Shown here: piece after piece, positions 8,235-17,150 of the stretch
Position numbering within the stretch: the first letter of the stretch is position 1
Layout: every line of letters starts with the position of its first letter
Assembly: GCA_044598425.1 (NCBI GenBank)
Contig: CP172536.1
Span: 1,426,001 to 1,490,000 of the forward strand
Length of the DNA stretch: 64,000 nucleotides
Direction of reading: 5' to 3'
Origin: JAEVLT01 sp044598425
GTDB lineage: Bacteria; Bacillota; Bacilli; Bacillales; Cytobacillaceae
The notes under the pieces: generated by a model
Seen by the model: only the letters and a program-made list of their open reading frames with translations
Databases searched by the model: none
What the model was told of the DNA's origin: nothing
Program-made: the position numbers and the translations under genes

Positions 8235-9839
8235 ATGAATGAAACCGAACGAAAAGTGGTGAATGGTGTGGCGAACGCTTCTTCTGCGAATGAAAATCAA
8301 AACGAGAAATTAATTCGGCTGCTCGAAGAGCAATTGGCTCATTCGAATCAACAAAACAAAGAATTATCAAAACAGATCGAAGCGTTAACCGAACAAGTAC
8401 GCCATTTAACTAAACTTTTATTTGGATCAAAAACTGAAAAAACGAAATATAACGTGCCAGACGGGCAAGGCTCATTATTTGATGATGACCCGGCTTTTAG
8501 CGAACCTGAGCACACAGAAGAACAAAGCCAACAGACAATATCTTATACTGTTGTACGAAAAGTTCAATCGAAAAAACGAAATGACTCTTTGCATCAAGAT
8601 ATTGAAATAGAAGCAATTCACCATCATCCGGAAAATACGATTTGTGACTGTTGCCAAGGGCAAATGATTGAAATTGGCAGTACAATCGTCCGTGAAGAGG
8701 CAAAATTTATTCCTGCGAAAATGATGAAAGTGCAACACATTGAACATGCGTATGAGTGTAAAGACTGCAAAAGTGATTCATCACAGCCAGCGCAAATCAA
8801 ACGTGGGAAAGCACCACAACCAGCGATTCAGCGTAGCATCGCAAGCCCTAGCGTGCTTGCCAAAGTTATTTATGATAAATTTGTACAATACTTACCCCTT
8901 TACCGCCAGGTTAAGGAATGGGATCGCTATGGCCTTGATACAAATGATAAAAACCTTTCGAATTGGGTCATCCGTACAGCACAGGATTGGCTTTTACCTA
9001 TTTACGAACGAATGAAAGAGTTGATGATGGCTAAATCTGTTTTGCATGTAGATGAAACATATGGACAAATTATCAATCGATCCGATGGGAAATCCGGTCA
9101 GATCAATGCATATAATTGGGTGTCTCGAAGTGTTCCATGCCAAGGACCACCAATAACTCTCTTTCATAGCGCATTATCACGGGCTCGATCTGTCCTTGAA
9201 GGTTTCATTGAAGGCTTTTCTGGAACGATCGTTTGCGATGGTTATTCCGCCTATGATAAGTTGGAAGGCGTTACATTCGCGAATTGTTGGGCCCATGTTC
9301 GTCGTTATTGGCTGAAAGCAGACAGCAAAAATGGCCGAATTGGAGTGGGCTATTGCGATGAATTATATCAACTCGAAAGGAAATTTAAACATTTGTCTCC
9401 GAGTAAACGAAGAAAAAAACGCCAAAAATACTCGAAGCCAATTGTAGATAAATTCTTTGAGTGGGTTGAAACGTCACCATTCTACGGAAAAAATGCCCTT
9501 GCTAAAGCAGCTGAATACACATTGAACAGGGTAGATGGACTAAAAGCATTCTTGAATGATGGGCGCATTGAAATTGATAATAATCCAGCAGAAAATGCCA
9601 TCCGTCCCAACGTTCTAGGAAGAAAAAATTGGCTCTTCAGTGTTAGTGAAGCCGGCGCAAAAGCGAACGCCATTTGTTTGAGTATCGCAGAAACAGCCAA
9701 AAGTAACGGCGTTGATTTCTATGAATACATAAAGAAACTTTTAACGGACCTACCGAATCTTGGCATCCATCAAAACCCTGAAATTTTAGACCAATACATG
9801 CCTTGGTCAAAAATGATCCAGGCAGAATGCAGTAAATAA
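8235..9839 (+). CDS. tnpC: IS66 transposase TnpC
   Basis: A 534-residue DDE transposase. The N-terminus is a leucine-rich coiled coil (about residues 20-65). A zinc-binding region CDCC...CKDC follows near residues 140-185. The catalytic core has HVDETYGQ, VCDGYSAYDKL and the glutamate in IDNNPAENAIRP. The ATG at 8235 matches IS66 TnpC N-termini; the open frame extends further upstream, over the end of tnpB, without a ribosome site. Full length, no frameshift. Confidence 0.95.
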   Translation: MNETERKVVNGVANASSANENQNEKLIRLLEEQLAHSNQQNKELSKQIEALTEQVRHLTKLLFGSKTEKTKYNVPDGQGSLFDDDPAFSEPEHTEEQSQQTISYTVVRKVQSKKRNDSLHQDIEIEAIHHHPENTICDCCQGQMIEIGSTIVREEAKFIPAKMMKVQHIEHAYECKDCKSDSSQPAQIKRGKAPQPAIQRSIASPSVLAKVIYDKFVQYLPLYRQVKEWDRYGLDTNDKNLSNWVIRTAQDWLLPIYERMKELMMAKSVLHVDETYGQIINRSDGKSGQINAYNWVSRSVPCQGPPITLFHSALSRARSVLEGFIEGFSGTIVCDGYSAYDKLEGVTFANCWAHVRRYWLKADSKNGRIGVGYCDELYQLERKFKHLSPSKRRKKRQKYSKPIVDKFFEWVETSPFYGKNALAKAAEYTLNRVDGLKAFLNDGRIEIDNNPAENAIRPNVLGRKNWLFSVSEAGAKANAICLSIAETAKSNGVDFYEYIKKLLTDLPNLGIHQNPEILDQYMPWSKMIQAECSK

Positions 9840-9949
9840 ATGAAATAAGCCGTATATTTGATTAAAAAAATCAGGATATACGGCTATTTGTAATGCGCAC
9901 CGGAAAGGTGCGCTAATTTTTTATAATTCGGGCTTACGATGAAGGTAGA

Positions 9950-9996
9950 AAAAATGCCAGTGCTTTTGGGGAAATCTCAAGAGACCTGGCATTTTT
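9950..9996 (-). terminator. Terminator downstream of mreBH
   Basis: AAAAATGCCAG at 9950-9960 pairs with CTGGCATTTTT at 9986-9996 around a 25-base loop, with T-runs on both strands. It directly follows the mreBH stop on the minus strand and can act in both directions. Confidence 0.7.
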
Positions 9997-10011
9997 GTTT
10001 GAAATCATGCT

Positions 10012-11019
10012 CTATTTTATTGCTTGCTGCAGCTTGTGGATATATTGCAATGCTTTGCCTGTACCGATTGCCACAGACTCAAGCGGATTTGGCGCTAAGT
10101 GAACAGGAACGACAATCTCTTTGCTCAGCCATTCCTCCATCCCTTTTAACAAAGCACCGCCGCCTGTTAAAATAACCCCCCGGTCAACAATGTCGCCGCT
10201 TAATTCAGCTGGACAATCTTCAAGGGTTGCCCGAATGGCTTCCAAAATTTGCGAAAGTGCCTCTTTCATTGCGTTTCGTATTTCATAGGAGGATAGCGTA
10301 ACGGTCTTTGGAAGTCCAGTCACAAGATCCCGGCCGCGAATGTCCATAAAATGTTCTTCGTGGTCAACAAGAGCGTAGCCAATTTCCATTTTGATGTTTT
10401 CGGCAGTGCGTTCGCCAATTAGTACATTGTACTCTTTGCGAACATGCTGAATGATATCATCATCGAGCCTGTCACCGCCGACGCGAATGGAATGGCAGGC
10501 AACAACGCCGCCAAAAGAAATAATCGCTACTTCAGTTGTTCCGCCGCCGATATCGACAATCACATTTGCTACCGGCTCATCTACTGGCAAACCAGCACCA
10601 ATTGCTGCTGCCACCGGCTCTTCAATCAGGTGGATTTTTTTCGCACCAGCGTTGCGAACAGCATCGTGGATGGCCCGGCGTTCAACACTCGTGGATCCCG
10701 ATGGAGTACAGACAACCACATTTGGTTTGCGGACAGAAAAACCCATTTTCTTTGCCGCCTTGCGCATAATGTGCTTAAGCATATCTGTGGTAATATCGTA
10801 GTCAGCAATGACGCCGTCCTTTAAAGGGCGGATCGCGACAATTCTGCCGGGCGTTTTTCCGATCATTTCTTTTGCTTCTTTACCTACGGCCAGGATATTT
10901 TTTGTTTCGGTGTCAATTGCCACAACAGAAGGTTCGTTTAAGGCAATTCCTTTATTTTTACTGTATACCAATATATTTGCAGTACCTAAATCAATTCCAA
11001 TTTCAGCATTCGACAACAT
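10012..11019 (-). CDS. mreBH: Actin-like cell-shape protein MreBH
   Basis: A 335-residue MreB-family actin homologue, the exact length of B. subtilis MreBH. Visible motifs are IGIDLGTANILVY (phosphate 1), IVDIGGGTTEVAII (phosphate 2) and GVILTGGGALL (adenosine). MreBH forms membrane-associated filaments guiding lateral wall synthesis and the LytE autolysin. The N-terminus and overall residues fit MreBH better than MreB or Mbl. It is monocistronic here, next to miaA and hfq, unlike its location in B. subtilis. A possible SigI -35 lies upstream. Confidence 0.9.
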   Translation of the reverse strand: MLSNAEIGIDLGTANILVYSKNKGIALNEPSVVAIDTETKNILAVGKEAKEMIGKTPGRIVAIRPLKDGVIADYDITTDMLKHIMRKAAKKMGFSVRKPNVVVCTPSGSTSVERRAIHDAVRNAGAKKIHLIEEPVAAAIGAGLPVDEPVANVIVDIGGGTTEVAIISFGGVVACHSIRVGGDRLDDDIIQHVRKEYNVLIGERTAENIKMEIGYALVDHEEHFMDIRGRDLVTGLPKTVTLSSYEIRNAMKEALSQILEAIRATLEDCPAELSGDIVDRGVILTGGGALLKGMEEWLSKEIVVPVHLAPNPLESVAIGTGKALQYIHKLQQAIK

Positions 11020-11081
11020 TTTTTCACCCTGTTTCTTTAAATTTCTACAAAATATTTTTCACTTTACACTAACATGAATAT

Positions 11082-11087
11082 GGGGGT
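11082..11087 (-). promoter_or_regulatory. Candidate SigI-type -35 element upstream of mreBH
   Basis: On the minus strand the sequence ACCCCC lies about 60 bases upstream of the mreBH ATG. In B. subtilis mreBH is transcribed by the heat-induced sigma factor SigI, whose -35 contains ACCCCC. The expected -10 (CGWA) is not clear at the right spacing, so this is tentative. Confidence 0.35.
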
Positions 11088-11288
11088 AGGAAGTGGAATG
11101 TAAACGAACCGTTAACCGATTGTAATTTATCGGGAAAAAATTAAGAGAATTGTAATATGAAAATTGCATAACAGGATTATTTTTTGTCCATAATGATTTG
11201 ATGTTCAACTGCATTTGGTTTTTATGTTACGATATAGATGTGGAAGATCGATGTCTTTCGCTCCAAATTGGATTAATAAAAAGGCAGT

Positions 11289-12251
11289 GTGAAAAAATTG
11301 GATTTAAAACAAAAGCTGCTGGTGATCATTGGACCAACTGCGGTCGGTAAAACGAAACTGAGCATTGAACTGGCAAAACGGTTAAATGGTGAAATCATCA
11401 GTGGAGATTCCATGCAGATTTACAAAGGGATGGATATTGGAACAGCCAAAATAAAGGCTGACGAGATGGAAGGAATTCCTCACCATTTAATTGACATTAA
11501 AGATCCTTCAGAGAGTTTTTCAGTTGCGGAGTTTCAGGAATTGGTCCGGGCGAAAATCAGCGAAATTGGAAAAAGAGGTAAGCTGCCCATCATTGTCGGC
11601 GGAACCGGTTTGTACATTCAATCAGTGATTTATGATTACCAATTTTCCGAGGCAGCAGCTGACGAAGTCTTTCGAAATCAACTAGAACAAAAAGCGAAAA
11701 TGATTGGCAATGAAGCTCTCTACCAGGAATTGGCTGATATTGACCCAGACAGTGCCCGTCTTATCCATCCAAACAATCTCCGCAGGGTGATACGCGCGTT
11801 GGAAATTTACCATTGTACGGGAAAAACAATGAGTGATTGGCAAAAAGACCAGCAGCCCGAACTGTTGTATCAAACGGCTATCGTTGGGCTTACGATGGAA
11901 CGAGAAAAGCTGTATGAGCGGATTAATGCCAGGGTGGACTTGATGATTCAAGAAGGTCTTTTAGAAGAAGTACGAAATTTTTATGATCAAGGCCTTCGTG
12001 CATGCCAATCCATCCAGGCGATTGGCTACAAAGAACTTATTGAGTATTTTGATGGGAAAGTTCCACTGGACATTGCCATTGAAAACCTCAAACAAAATTC
12101 CCGGCGCTATGCAAAAAGGCAATTAACTTGGTTTCGCAATAAAATGAGTGTAGAATGGTTTGATATGACGGATCCAAGTGATGTTTCAAAAAAAATAAAC
12201 GTAATTTCTCGTTATACGGAAGGAAAGCTGCAATTAAAATCGAATACATAA
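11289..12251 (+). CDS. miaA: tRNA dimethylallyltransferase MiaA
   Basis: A 320-residue enzyme that transfers a dimethylallyl group to N6 of A37 in tRNAs reading UNN codons. It has the P-loop GPTAVGKTKLS, the SGDSMQIYKGMDIGTAK tRNA-binding/catalytic motif, GGTGLYIQ and the C-terminal QAIGYKEL and NSRRYAKRQLTWFRN. Start taken at GTG 11289; a TTG four codons on is also possible because no strong ribosome site is present. hfq follows 29 bases later, the conserved miaA-hfq pair. Confidence 0.96.
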   Translation: MKKLDLKQKLLVIIGPTAVGKTKLSIELAKRLNGEIISGDSMQIYKGMDIGTAKIKADEMEGIPHHLIDIKDPSESFSVAEFQELVRAKISEIGKRGKLPIIVGGTGLYIQSVIYDYQFSEAAADEVFRNQLEQKAKMIGNEALYQELADIDPDSARLIHPNNLRRVIRALEIYHCTGKTMSDWQKDQQPELLYQTAIVGLTMEREKLYERINARVDLMIQEGLLEEVRNFYDQGLRACQSIQAIGYKELIEYFDGKVPLDIAIENLKQNSRRYAKRQLTWFRNKMSVEWFDMTDPSDVSKKINVISRYTEGKLQLKSNT

Positions 12252-12280
12252 TAGTAGAGATAAAAGAGGAGGATTTTCAG

Positions 12281-12511
12281 ATGAAAACATCAATTAATAT
12301 CCAAGATCAATTTTTAAATCAATTGCGTAAGGACGGCACAAACGTGACTGTGTTTTTATTAAATGGTTTTCAAATAAGAGGCCAAATTAAAGGCTTTGAT
12401 AATTTTACAGTGCTATTTGAATCTGAAGGCAAACAGCAGCTGGTTTTTAAACATGCTATTTCGACATTTGCACCTCAAAAAAATGTGCAGCTGGAGCTAG
12501 ATTCTCAGTAA
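12281..12511 (+). CDS. hfq: RNA-binding protein Hfq
   Basis: A 76-residue Sm-like protein forming a hexameric RNA-binding ring. Sm1 is NVTVFLLNGFQIRGQIKGFDNFTVLF; the Sm2-type motif is QQLVFKHAISTF (in place of the enterobacterial YKHAIST). Length and the lack of a long C-terminal tail match Bacillus Hfq. AGGAGG lies just upstream of the ATG. A terminator follows. Confidence 0.97.
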   Translation: MKTSINIQDQFLNQLRKDGTNVTVFLLNGFQIRGQIKGFDNFTVLFESEGKQQLVFKHAISTFAPQKNVQLELDSQ

Positions 12512-12545
12512 GGAGCTTCCAGCCGTGCAAATAATAAATTCTCTT

Positions 12546-12576
12546 AAGCCCGCAGCAATCGCTGACGGGCTTTTGT
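12546..12576 (+). terminator. Terminator of the miaA-hfq operon
   Basis: AAGCCCG and CGGGCTT form a 7-bp stem with a 13-base loop followed by TTTTG. Confidence 0.8.
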
Positions 12577-12770
12577 CATAGTTATCCTTACAATAGAAAA
12601 TGTTTTAATGAAATACATAGGTAATGAATACAAATAGATTGAAGGATTGTTTCTTTAAAAAGGTGTTTTCAGCGAATCAAAACGAAAATGTTCTGATTTT
12701 CTATAAACATGGTTTTTTCAATAAATGACCACTTGAAAATATATTGTTGGCAGAATGAGAGGTGAAAGCT

Positions 12771-13721
12771 TTGGATCAACCGATTCGAATGAAGAGCAAT
12801 GGTCAAATAAGCATCGTCCTCAACTCGCAGAAAAGAAAATCGCTAAAAGACTTGTCAGATTTTCAAGTTGTTCCAAAGGATATTCCGCCGGAGCATGAGG
12901 CATTAAAAGAAATCGAAGCCGAGCTTGGCACATTGGTTGGAATGGAAGAAATGAAGCGGATGATAAAGGAAATTTATGCTTGGATTTATGTCAACAAGAA
13001 GCGGGAAGAATTGGGGTTAAAAGCGCGCAAGCAGGCGCTGCACATGATGTTTAAAGGGAACCCAGGCACAGGTAAAACAACGGTTGCGAGATTAATCGGC
13101 AAGCTTTTTTTGAAAATGAACGTTCTGACAAAAGGGCATTTAATTGAAGCGGAGCGTGCCGATCTTGTTGGGGAATATATTGGCCATACTGCCCAAAAAA
13201 CGCGGGATTTAATTAAAAAGGCACAAGGAGGAATTTTATTTATTGATGAAGCATATTCGCTGGGGCGGGGCGGCGAAAAGGACTTCGGTAAGGAAGCGAT
13301 CGACACGCTTGTTAAGCACATGGAGGATAAACAGCATGAATTCATTCTTATCCTGGCGGGTTACTCCCGGGAAATGGACTATTTTTTAACCTTAAACCCT
13401 GGTCTGCACTCCCGATTCCCCCTTGTAATTGATTTTCCGGATTACGATGTTGAGCAATTAATGGAAATCGCCCATCGGATGCTGGTTGAACGAGAATATA
13501 AATTAAGCCATGAAGCAGAACGAAAGCTAAAGGAGCATATAAGCGGGGTAAAGGGAATCCTGAGTCCGAATCGTTTTTCAAACGGGCGTTATGTCCGCAA
13601 TATCATTGAAAAATCAATTCGTACGCAAGCAATGCGTTTGCTGATGCTTAATCAGTACGACCGTCAAGAACTTATGACTTTAAGAAGCAATGACTTAGTC
13701 TTTGAAACAGCTGATGATTAG
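12771..13721 (+). CDS. spoVK: Stage V sporulation protein K (AAA+ ATPase)
   Basis: A 316-residue CbxX/CfqX-type AAA+ ATPase made in the mother cell and needed for spore maturation. Walker A is GNPGTGKTT, Walker B GILFIDEAYSL, sensor 1 FILILAGY, and the arginine-finger region follows. TTG at 12771 is chosen because GAGAGGTG lies seven bases before it; an in-frame GTG at 12762 is inside that site. Monocistronic, with its own terminator. A SigE-type promoter would be expected, but I could not define one with confidence. Confidence 0.94.
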   Translation: MDQPIRMKSNGQISIVLNSQKRKSLKDLSDFQVVPKDIPPEHEALKEIEAELGTLVGMEEMKRMIKEIYAWIYVNKKREELGLKARKQALHMMFKGNPGTGKTTVARLIGKLFLKMNVLTKGHLIEAERADLVGEYIGHTAQKTRDLIKKAQGGILFIDEAYSLGRGGEKDFGKEAIDTLVKHMEDKQHEFILILAGYSREMDYFLTLNPGLHSRFPLVIDFPDYDVEQLMEIAHRMLVEREYKLSHEAERKLKEHISGVKGILSPNRFSNGRYVRNIIEKSIRTQAMRLLMLNQYDRQELMTLRSNDLVFETADD

Positions 13722-13722
13722 T

Positions 13723-13760
13723 AAAAAAATCGATGGGAGGAAGAAACCATCGATTTTTTT
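13723..13760 (+). terminator. Terminator after spoVK
   Basis: AAAAAATCGATGG and CCATCGATTTTTTT form a perfect 13-bp stem around a ten-base loop immediately after the stop codon. Confidence 0.9.
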
Positions 13761-13768
13761 ATTTTATT

Positions 13769-13952
13769 ATCAGAATTTATATCTTAACTTCGATCACTGT
13801 CTAGCGCAAGCGCCCTATCGACTACGTCGCTTCCCTCGCCTCGTCTACGATAAGTCGAGAACGAAAGACTACCGTCTTTCGACTCTCCTTTATCTCACTC
13901 GGCTCAGTCCACCTCCTTACGTCGATGACCAAGGGCGCTTGCGCTTTTCTTA
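13769..13952. repeat. 184-bp intergenic hairpin repeat, copy 1
   Basis: This segment recurs at 30674-30857 with about four mismatches confined to the first 40 bases. Its outer arms AGCGCAAGCGCCCT and AGGGCGCTTGCGCT are perfectly complementary, and an inner hairpin CGAAAGAC-TACC-GTCTTTCG sits at the centre, so a transcript would fold into one long interrupted hairpin. Open frames across it are fortuitous. It is probably a multicopy intergenic element of this genome, with a T-rich tail after the GC-rich arm. Confidence 0.9.
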
Positions 13953-14056
13953 TTAAATGGTTTGCATTATCATGCAGAAAGCGGAAATTGTAGGAATGAG
14001 CAGTTTTTTGATATGATGGTAAAAGACGAAAAAGCAAAGGAAAAGAAGGTGGTTGT

Positions 14057-15316
14057 TTGGAACAAAAATCAGAAGTGGAAAAAGCCATTCTTGTCGGTTG
14101 TCAAACAACAATGATGGATGAAGTGCGGTTTACCTATTCAATGGAGGAATTGGCTTCCTTGACGGAGACGGCCAAAGGGCAGGTTCTTGTCTCGGTTACC
14201 CAAAAGCGTGAACGTCTTCATCCTGCAACTTACATTGGGAGTGGGAAAATAGAAGAAATCAATGCATTGGTTCATGAACTTGAGGTCGATTTGGTCATCT
14301 TTAATGATGAATTGTCACCGAGCCAAAAGCGAAATCTTTCAGATGAATTGGATGCGCGAATCATTGATCGGACGCAGCTAATTCTTGATATTTTTGCACA
14401 AAGGGCCCGGTCAAAAGAAGGGAAGCTTCAGGTCGAGCTTGCCCAGCTGCAATACATGCTTCCGCGTTTAGGCGGTCAAGGGATTGAACTATCAAGACTT
14501 GGCGGAGGAATTGGTACAAGAGGACCAGGGGAAACAAAGCTGGAAGCTGACCGCCGCCATATTCGCAGGCGTATTGATGATATTAAATCGCAACTTGCAA
14601 CGATCGTTCAGCATCGGGATCGCTACCGAGAAAGACGAAAGAAGAACAAGGCTTTTCAGGTTGCAATTGTTGGCTACACAAACGCTGGAAAATCAACGCT
14701 TTTTAACCGCTTATCCGAAGCGGATTCGTATGAAGAAAACAAGCTTTTTGCTACCCTCGACCCGATGACGAGGAAGCTTCTTTTACCTAGCGGATTTGGT
14801 TTACTAATTACTGATACGGTTGGCTTTATTCAAGATCTGCCAACTGCGCTGATTGCGGCCTTTCGCTCAACCTTGGAGGAAGTGAAAGAAGCAGATCTGC
14901 TTCTGCATGTGGTTGATATGTCCAATCCGGATTATTTTCAACATGAAAAAACGGTAAATCAGCTCCTGGAAGAATTGGATGTAAAAGAAATTCCTCAATT
15001 AACGGTATACAATAAAAAAGATAGTCGACATCCTGATTTTGTGCCAACCGCCAAAACGCAGACCGTGTTTATTAGTGCCTTTGACGAAAACGACCGCTAT
15101 CAATTGAAAAAGAAATTGGAAGAAGTGATGATTGGCATGATGGATTCTTATCATGTCCAAATTCCATCAAGCGAAGGGAAAATGCTGTCCCAATTAAAAA
15201 ATGAAACCATTTTAAGAGAGCTTAAATTTAATGAAGTAAATGAGTATTATTATTGCCGGGGCTTTGCGCCAAAAGAACGTCAAATCATAGGACAGCTAGA
15301 GAAATACAAAGTTTAG
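14057..15316 (+). CDS. hflX: Ribosome-associated GTPase HflX
   Basis: A 419-residue GTPase that binds 50S subunits and splits stalled ribosomes. It has an N-terminal HflX domain, a glycine-rich linker (RLGGQGIELSRLGGGIGTRGPGE, about residues 138-160), and a G domain with G1 GYTNAGKST, G3 DTVGF and G4 NKKD. It starts at TTG 14057 with AAGGTGG upstream. ynbB follows 15 bases after, the same pair as B. subtilis ynbA-ynbB. The upstream gap is filled by the 184-bp repeat. Confidence 0.95.
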   Translation: MEQKSEVEKAILVGCQTTMMDEVRFTYSMEELASLTETAKGQVLVSVTQKRERLHPATYIGSGKIEEINALVHELEVDLVIFNDELSPSQKRNLSDELDARIIDRTQLILDIFAQRARSKEGKLQVELAQLQYMLPRLGGQGIELSRLGGGIGTRGPGETKLEADRRHIRRRIDDIKSQLATIVQHRDRYRERRKKNKAFQVAIVGYTNAGKSTLFNRLSEADSYEENKLFATLDPMTRKLLLPSGFGLLITDTVGFIQDLPTALIAAFRSTLEEVKEADLLLHVVDMSNPDYFQHEKTVNQLLEELDVKEIPQLTVYNKKDSRHPDFVPTAKTQTVFISAFDENDRYQLKKKLEEVMIGMMDSYHVQIPSSEGKMLSQLKNETILRELKFNEVNEYYYCRGFAPKERQIIGQLEKYKV

Positions 15317-15331
15317 AATGGAGCAGGAAAA

Positions 15332-16603
15332 ATGTATCAAAATTTAACGTACGGGGAAGAATTGCGGCAGCGGGTAAACGAGGTCGAACAACAAATAGCG
15401 GAGATTCATCGTAAAATTGATCAAAGAAGTGATAGCAATCAATTCAGAGTTTTGCAAAGCTTTCAAAAACACAAAGTGAGTGACTCTCATTTTATTCCAA
15501 CAACTGGGTATGGGTATGATGATCATGGGCGGGATACCCTTGAACGGATCTATGCGGATGTTTTTGGCGGTGAAGCCGGGCTTGTCCGGCCGCAAATCAT
15601 TTCCGGAACCCACGCTATCTCCATCGCCCTATTTGGAGTCTTGCGCCCGGGCGATGAACTTTTATACATAACAGGGAAGCCTTATGATACACTTGAAGAA
15701 ATTGTTGGAATTCGCGGAAATGGAGTCGGATCATTAAAAGAGTTCGGAATTGGCTATGACAGTGTTGAGCTAACGGAACAGGGCGAAATTGACTGGCGGG
15801 CTGTTGAAGCAAAAATTAACTCAAAAACGAAAATGATCGGCATTCAGCGTTCGAAAGGCTATGCAACAAGACCGTCTTTTACCATTAATGAAATAGAAGA
15901 AATGATTTCATTTGTTAAAGAAATCAAAAGCGATCTTGTTGTATTTGTAGATAACTGCTACGGCGAATTCGTTGAAGAACAGGAACCGTGTCATGTAGGA
16001 GCCGATTTAATGGCAGGTTCGCTGATTAAAAATCCAGGCGGAGGCCTTGCGAAAACCGGCGGTTACATTGTCGGCAAGAAAGAGTGGGTAGAGGCCTGTT
16101 CCTATCGGATGACATCTCCGGGCATCGGAGCGGAGGCAGGTGCTTCCCTATACAGCCTTCAAGAAATGTATCAGGGCTTTTTTTTAGCACCCCATGTTGT
16201 GGCGGAAGCTTTGAAAGGAGCCGTCTTTACTGCTGCCATGCTTGAAAAGCTTGGGATGAATTCAACTCCAAAGTGGGATGCTGAAAGAACGGACTTAATC
16301 CAGTCGGTCGAATTTAATGATCGTGACAAAATGGTTGCGTTCTGCCAAGCGATCCAGTTTGCATCACCAATTAATTCCCATGTTACTCCATATCCAAGCT
16401 ATATGCCGGGATATGAGGACGATGTAATTATGGCGGCCGGAACTTTTATCCAGGGGGCGAGTATCGAACTCACCGCTGACGGTCCTATTCGGCCGCCGTA
16501 TGCAGCATATGTTCAAGGGGGTCTAACCTATTCACATGTAAAAATTGCTGTTTGCCTTGCGCTTGATCATTTAGCTGGCAAAGGATTTATCCGATGGAGT
16601 TAA
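15332..16603 (+). CDS. ynbB: PLP-dependent methionine gamma-lyase-like protein YnbB
   Basis: A 423-residue fold-type I pyridoxal-phosphate enzyme of the methionine gamma-lyase-like family that was originally annotated as aluminium resistance protein. The probable Schiff-base lysine is in SLIKNPGGGLAKTGGY; RPQIISGTHAIS is the cofactor phosphate region. True substrate is unknown. It lies in the conserved hflX-ynbB-glnR-glnA order, and is likely cotranscribed with hflX. The GlnR-controlled promoter begins after its stop. Confidence 0.9.
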   Translation: MYQNLTYGEELRQRVNEVEQQIAEIHRKIDQRSDSNQFRVLQSFQKHKVSDSHFIPTTGYGYDDHGRDTLERIYADVFGGEAGLVRPQIISGTHAISIALFGVLRPGDELLYITGKPYDTLEEIVGIRGNGVGSLKEFGIGYDSVELTEQGEIDWRAVEAKINSKTKMIGIQRSKGYATRPSFTINEIEEMISFVKEIKSDLVVFVDNCYGEFVEEQEPCHVGADLMAGSLIKNPGGGLAKTGGYIVGKKEWVEACSYRMTSPGIGAEAGASLYSLQEMYQGFFLAPHVVAEALKGAVFTAAMLEKLGMNSTPKWDAERTDLIQSVEFNDRDKMVAFCQAIQFASPINSHVTPYPSYMPGYEDDVIMAAGTFIQGASIELTADGPIRPPYAAYVQGGLTYSHVKIAVCLALDHLAGKGFIRWS

Positions 16604-16631
16604 TAAAATTGTCATTTTTAATAAAAAACGA

Positions 16632-16682
16632 TGTAAGAAGACCTAACATTTGATTGACAAGAAATTTTACATCAAATATAAT
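16632..16682 (+). promoter_or_regulatory. glnRA promoter with two GlnR/TnrA boxes
   Basis: Box 1 at 16632-16648, TGTAAGAAGACCTAACA, fits TGTNA-N7-TNACA perfectly. Box 2 at 16655-16671, TGACAAGAAATTTTACA, has one mismatch. A consensus SigA promoter overlaps: TTGACA at 16654-16659, 17 bases, TATAAT at 16677-16682. Box 2 covers the -35 and most of the spacer, so GlnR binding should block RNA polymerase. The two boxes are 23 bases apart, allowing cooperative dimer binding as in B. subtilis glnRA. Confidence 0.93.
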
Positions 16683-16715
16683 AACAATATGAATCAAGCA
16701 AAAGGAGGAGAAACC

Positions 16716-17126
16716 TTGGGTGGAAGTGAAATTCGCCGTTCAATGCCGTTGTTTCCAATCGGAATTGTGATGCAGCTGACGGACTTATCCGCTCGGCAGA
16801 TCCGCTATTACGAGGAGCACCAATTAATTTCTCCTGCTAGAACAGACGGAAACCGTCGCATGTTTAGTTTGAATGATATTGATAGGCTTTTAGAAATAAA
16901 AGACTTAATCGATCAAGGACTAAATATGGCAGGGATCAAAAAATTGTTACTGGTAAACGAGCAGACGCTTGCATCTCAAGACCTCCAGCAGAAAACGGAA
17001 AAAGCGAAGCGTGACTTGACAGATGACGAATTAAGGAATCTGCTTCGTAATGAATTGCAAAATGCTGGCAGATTTAACCGTTCTTCATTGCGTCAAGGAG
17101 ACATGTCTCGTTTTTATCTAAATTAA
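16716..17126 (+). CDS. glnR: Nitrogen-metabolism repressor GlnR
   Basis: A 136-residue MerR-family repressor. Starting at TTG 16716, right after AAAGGAGG, the protein reads GGSEIRRSMPLFPIGIVMQ and closely parallels B. subtilis GlnR (135 residues); the upstream in-frame ATGs are inside the promoter. The winged helix has LSARQIRYYEEHQLISPAR. The C-terminus ending RQGDMSRFYL is the part that senses feedback-inhibited glutamine synthetase. It represses its own operon through the two upstream boxes. Confidence 0.96.
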   Translation: MGGSEIRRSMPLFPIGIVMQLTDLSARQIRYYEEHQLISPARTDGNRRMFSLNDIDRLLEIKDLIDQGLNMAGIKKLLLVNEQTLASQDLQQKTEKAKRDLTDDELRNLLRNELQNAGRFNRSSLRQGDMSRFYLN

Positions 17127-17150
17127 ATTAAACTATTTGGAGGTAAGAAA

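Larger units (their letters stand above)
7549..9937 (+). mobile_element. IS66-family insertion sequence, copy 1 (2389 bp)
   Basis: Complete element with ends GTAAGCCC...GGGCTTAC (8-bp perfect terminal repeat, then imperfect), flanked by an 8-bp target duplication GATGAAGG at 7541-7548 and 9938-9945. Eight-base duplications are characteristic of IS66. It carries tnpA, tnpB and tnpC and no passenger gene. All encoded proteins match the second copy at 56975-59363 exactly, at a constant offset of 49426, so this family has moved recently. Confidence 0.97.

Noticed and set aside
13702..13956. Open frames across the 13.8-kb and 30.7-kb regions as genes
   Set aside because: They consist of the 184-bp hairpin repeat and lack ribosome sites.
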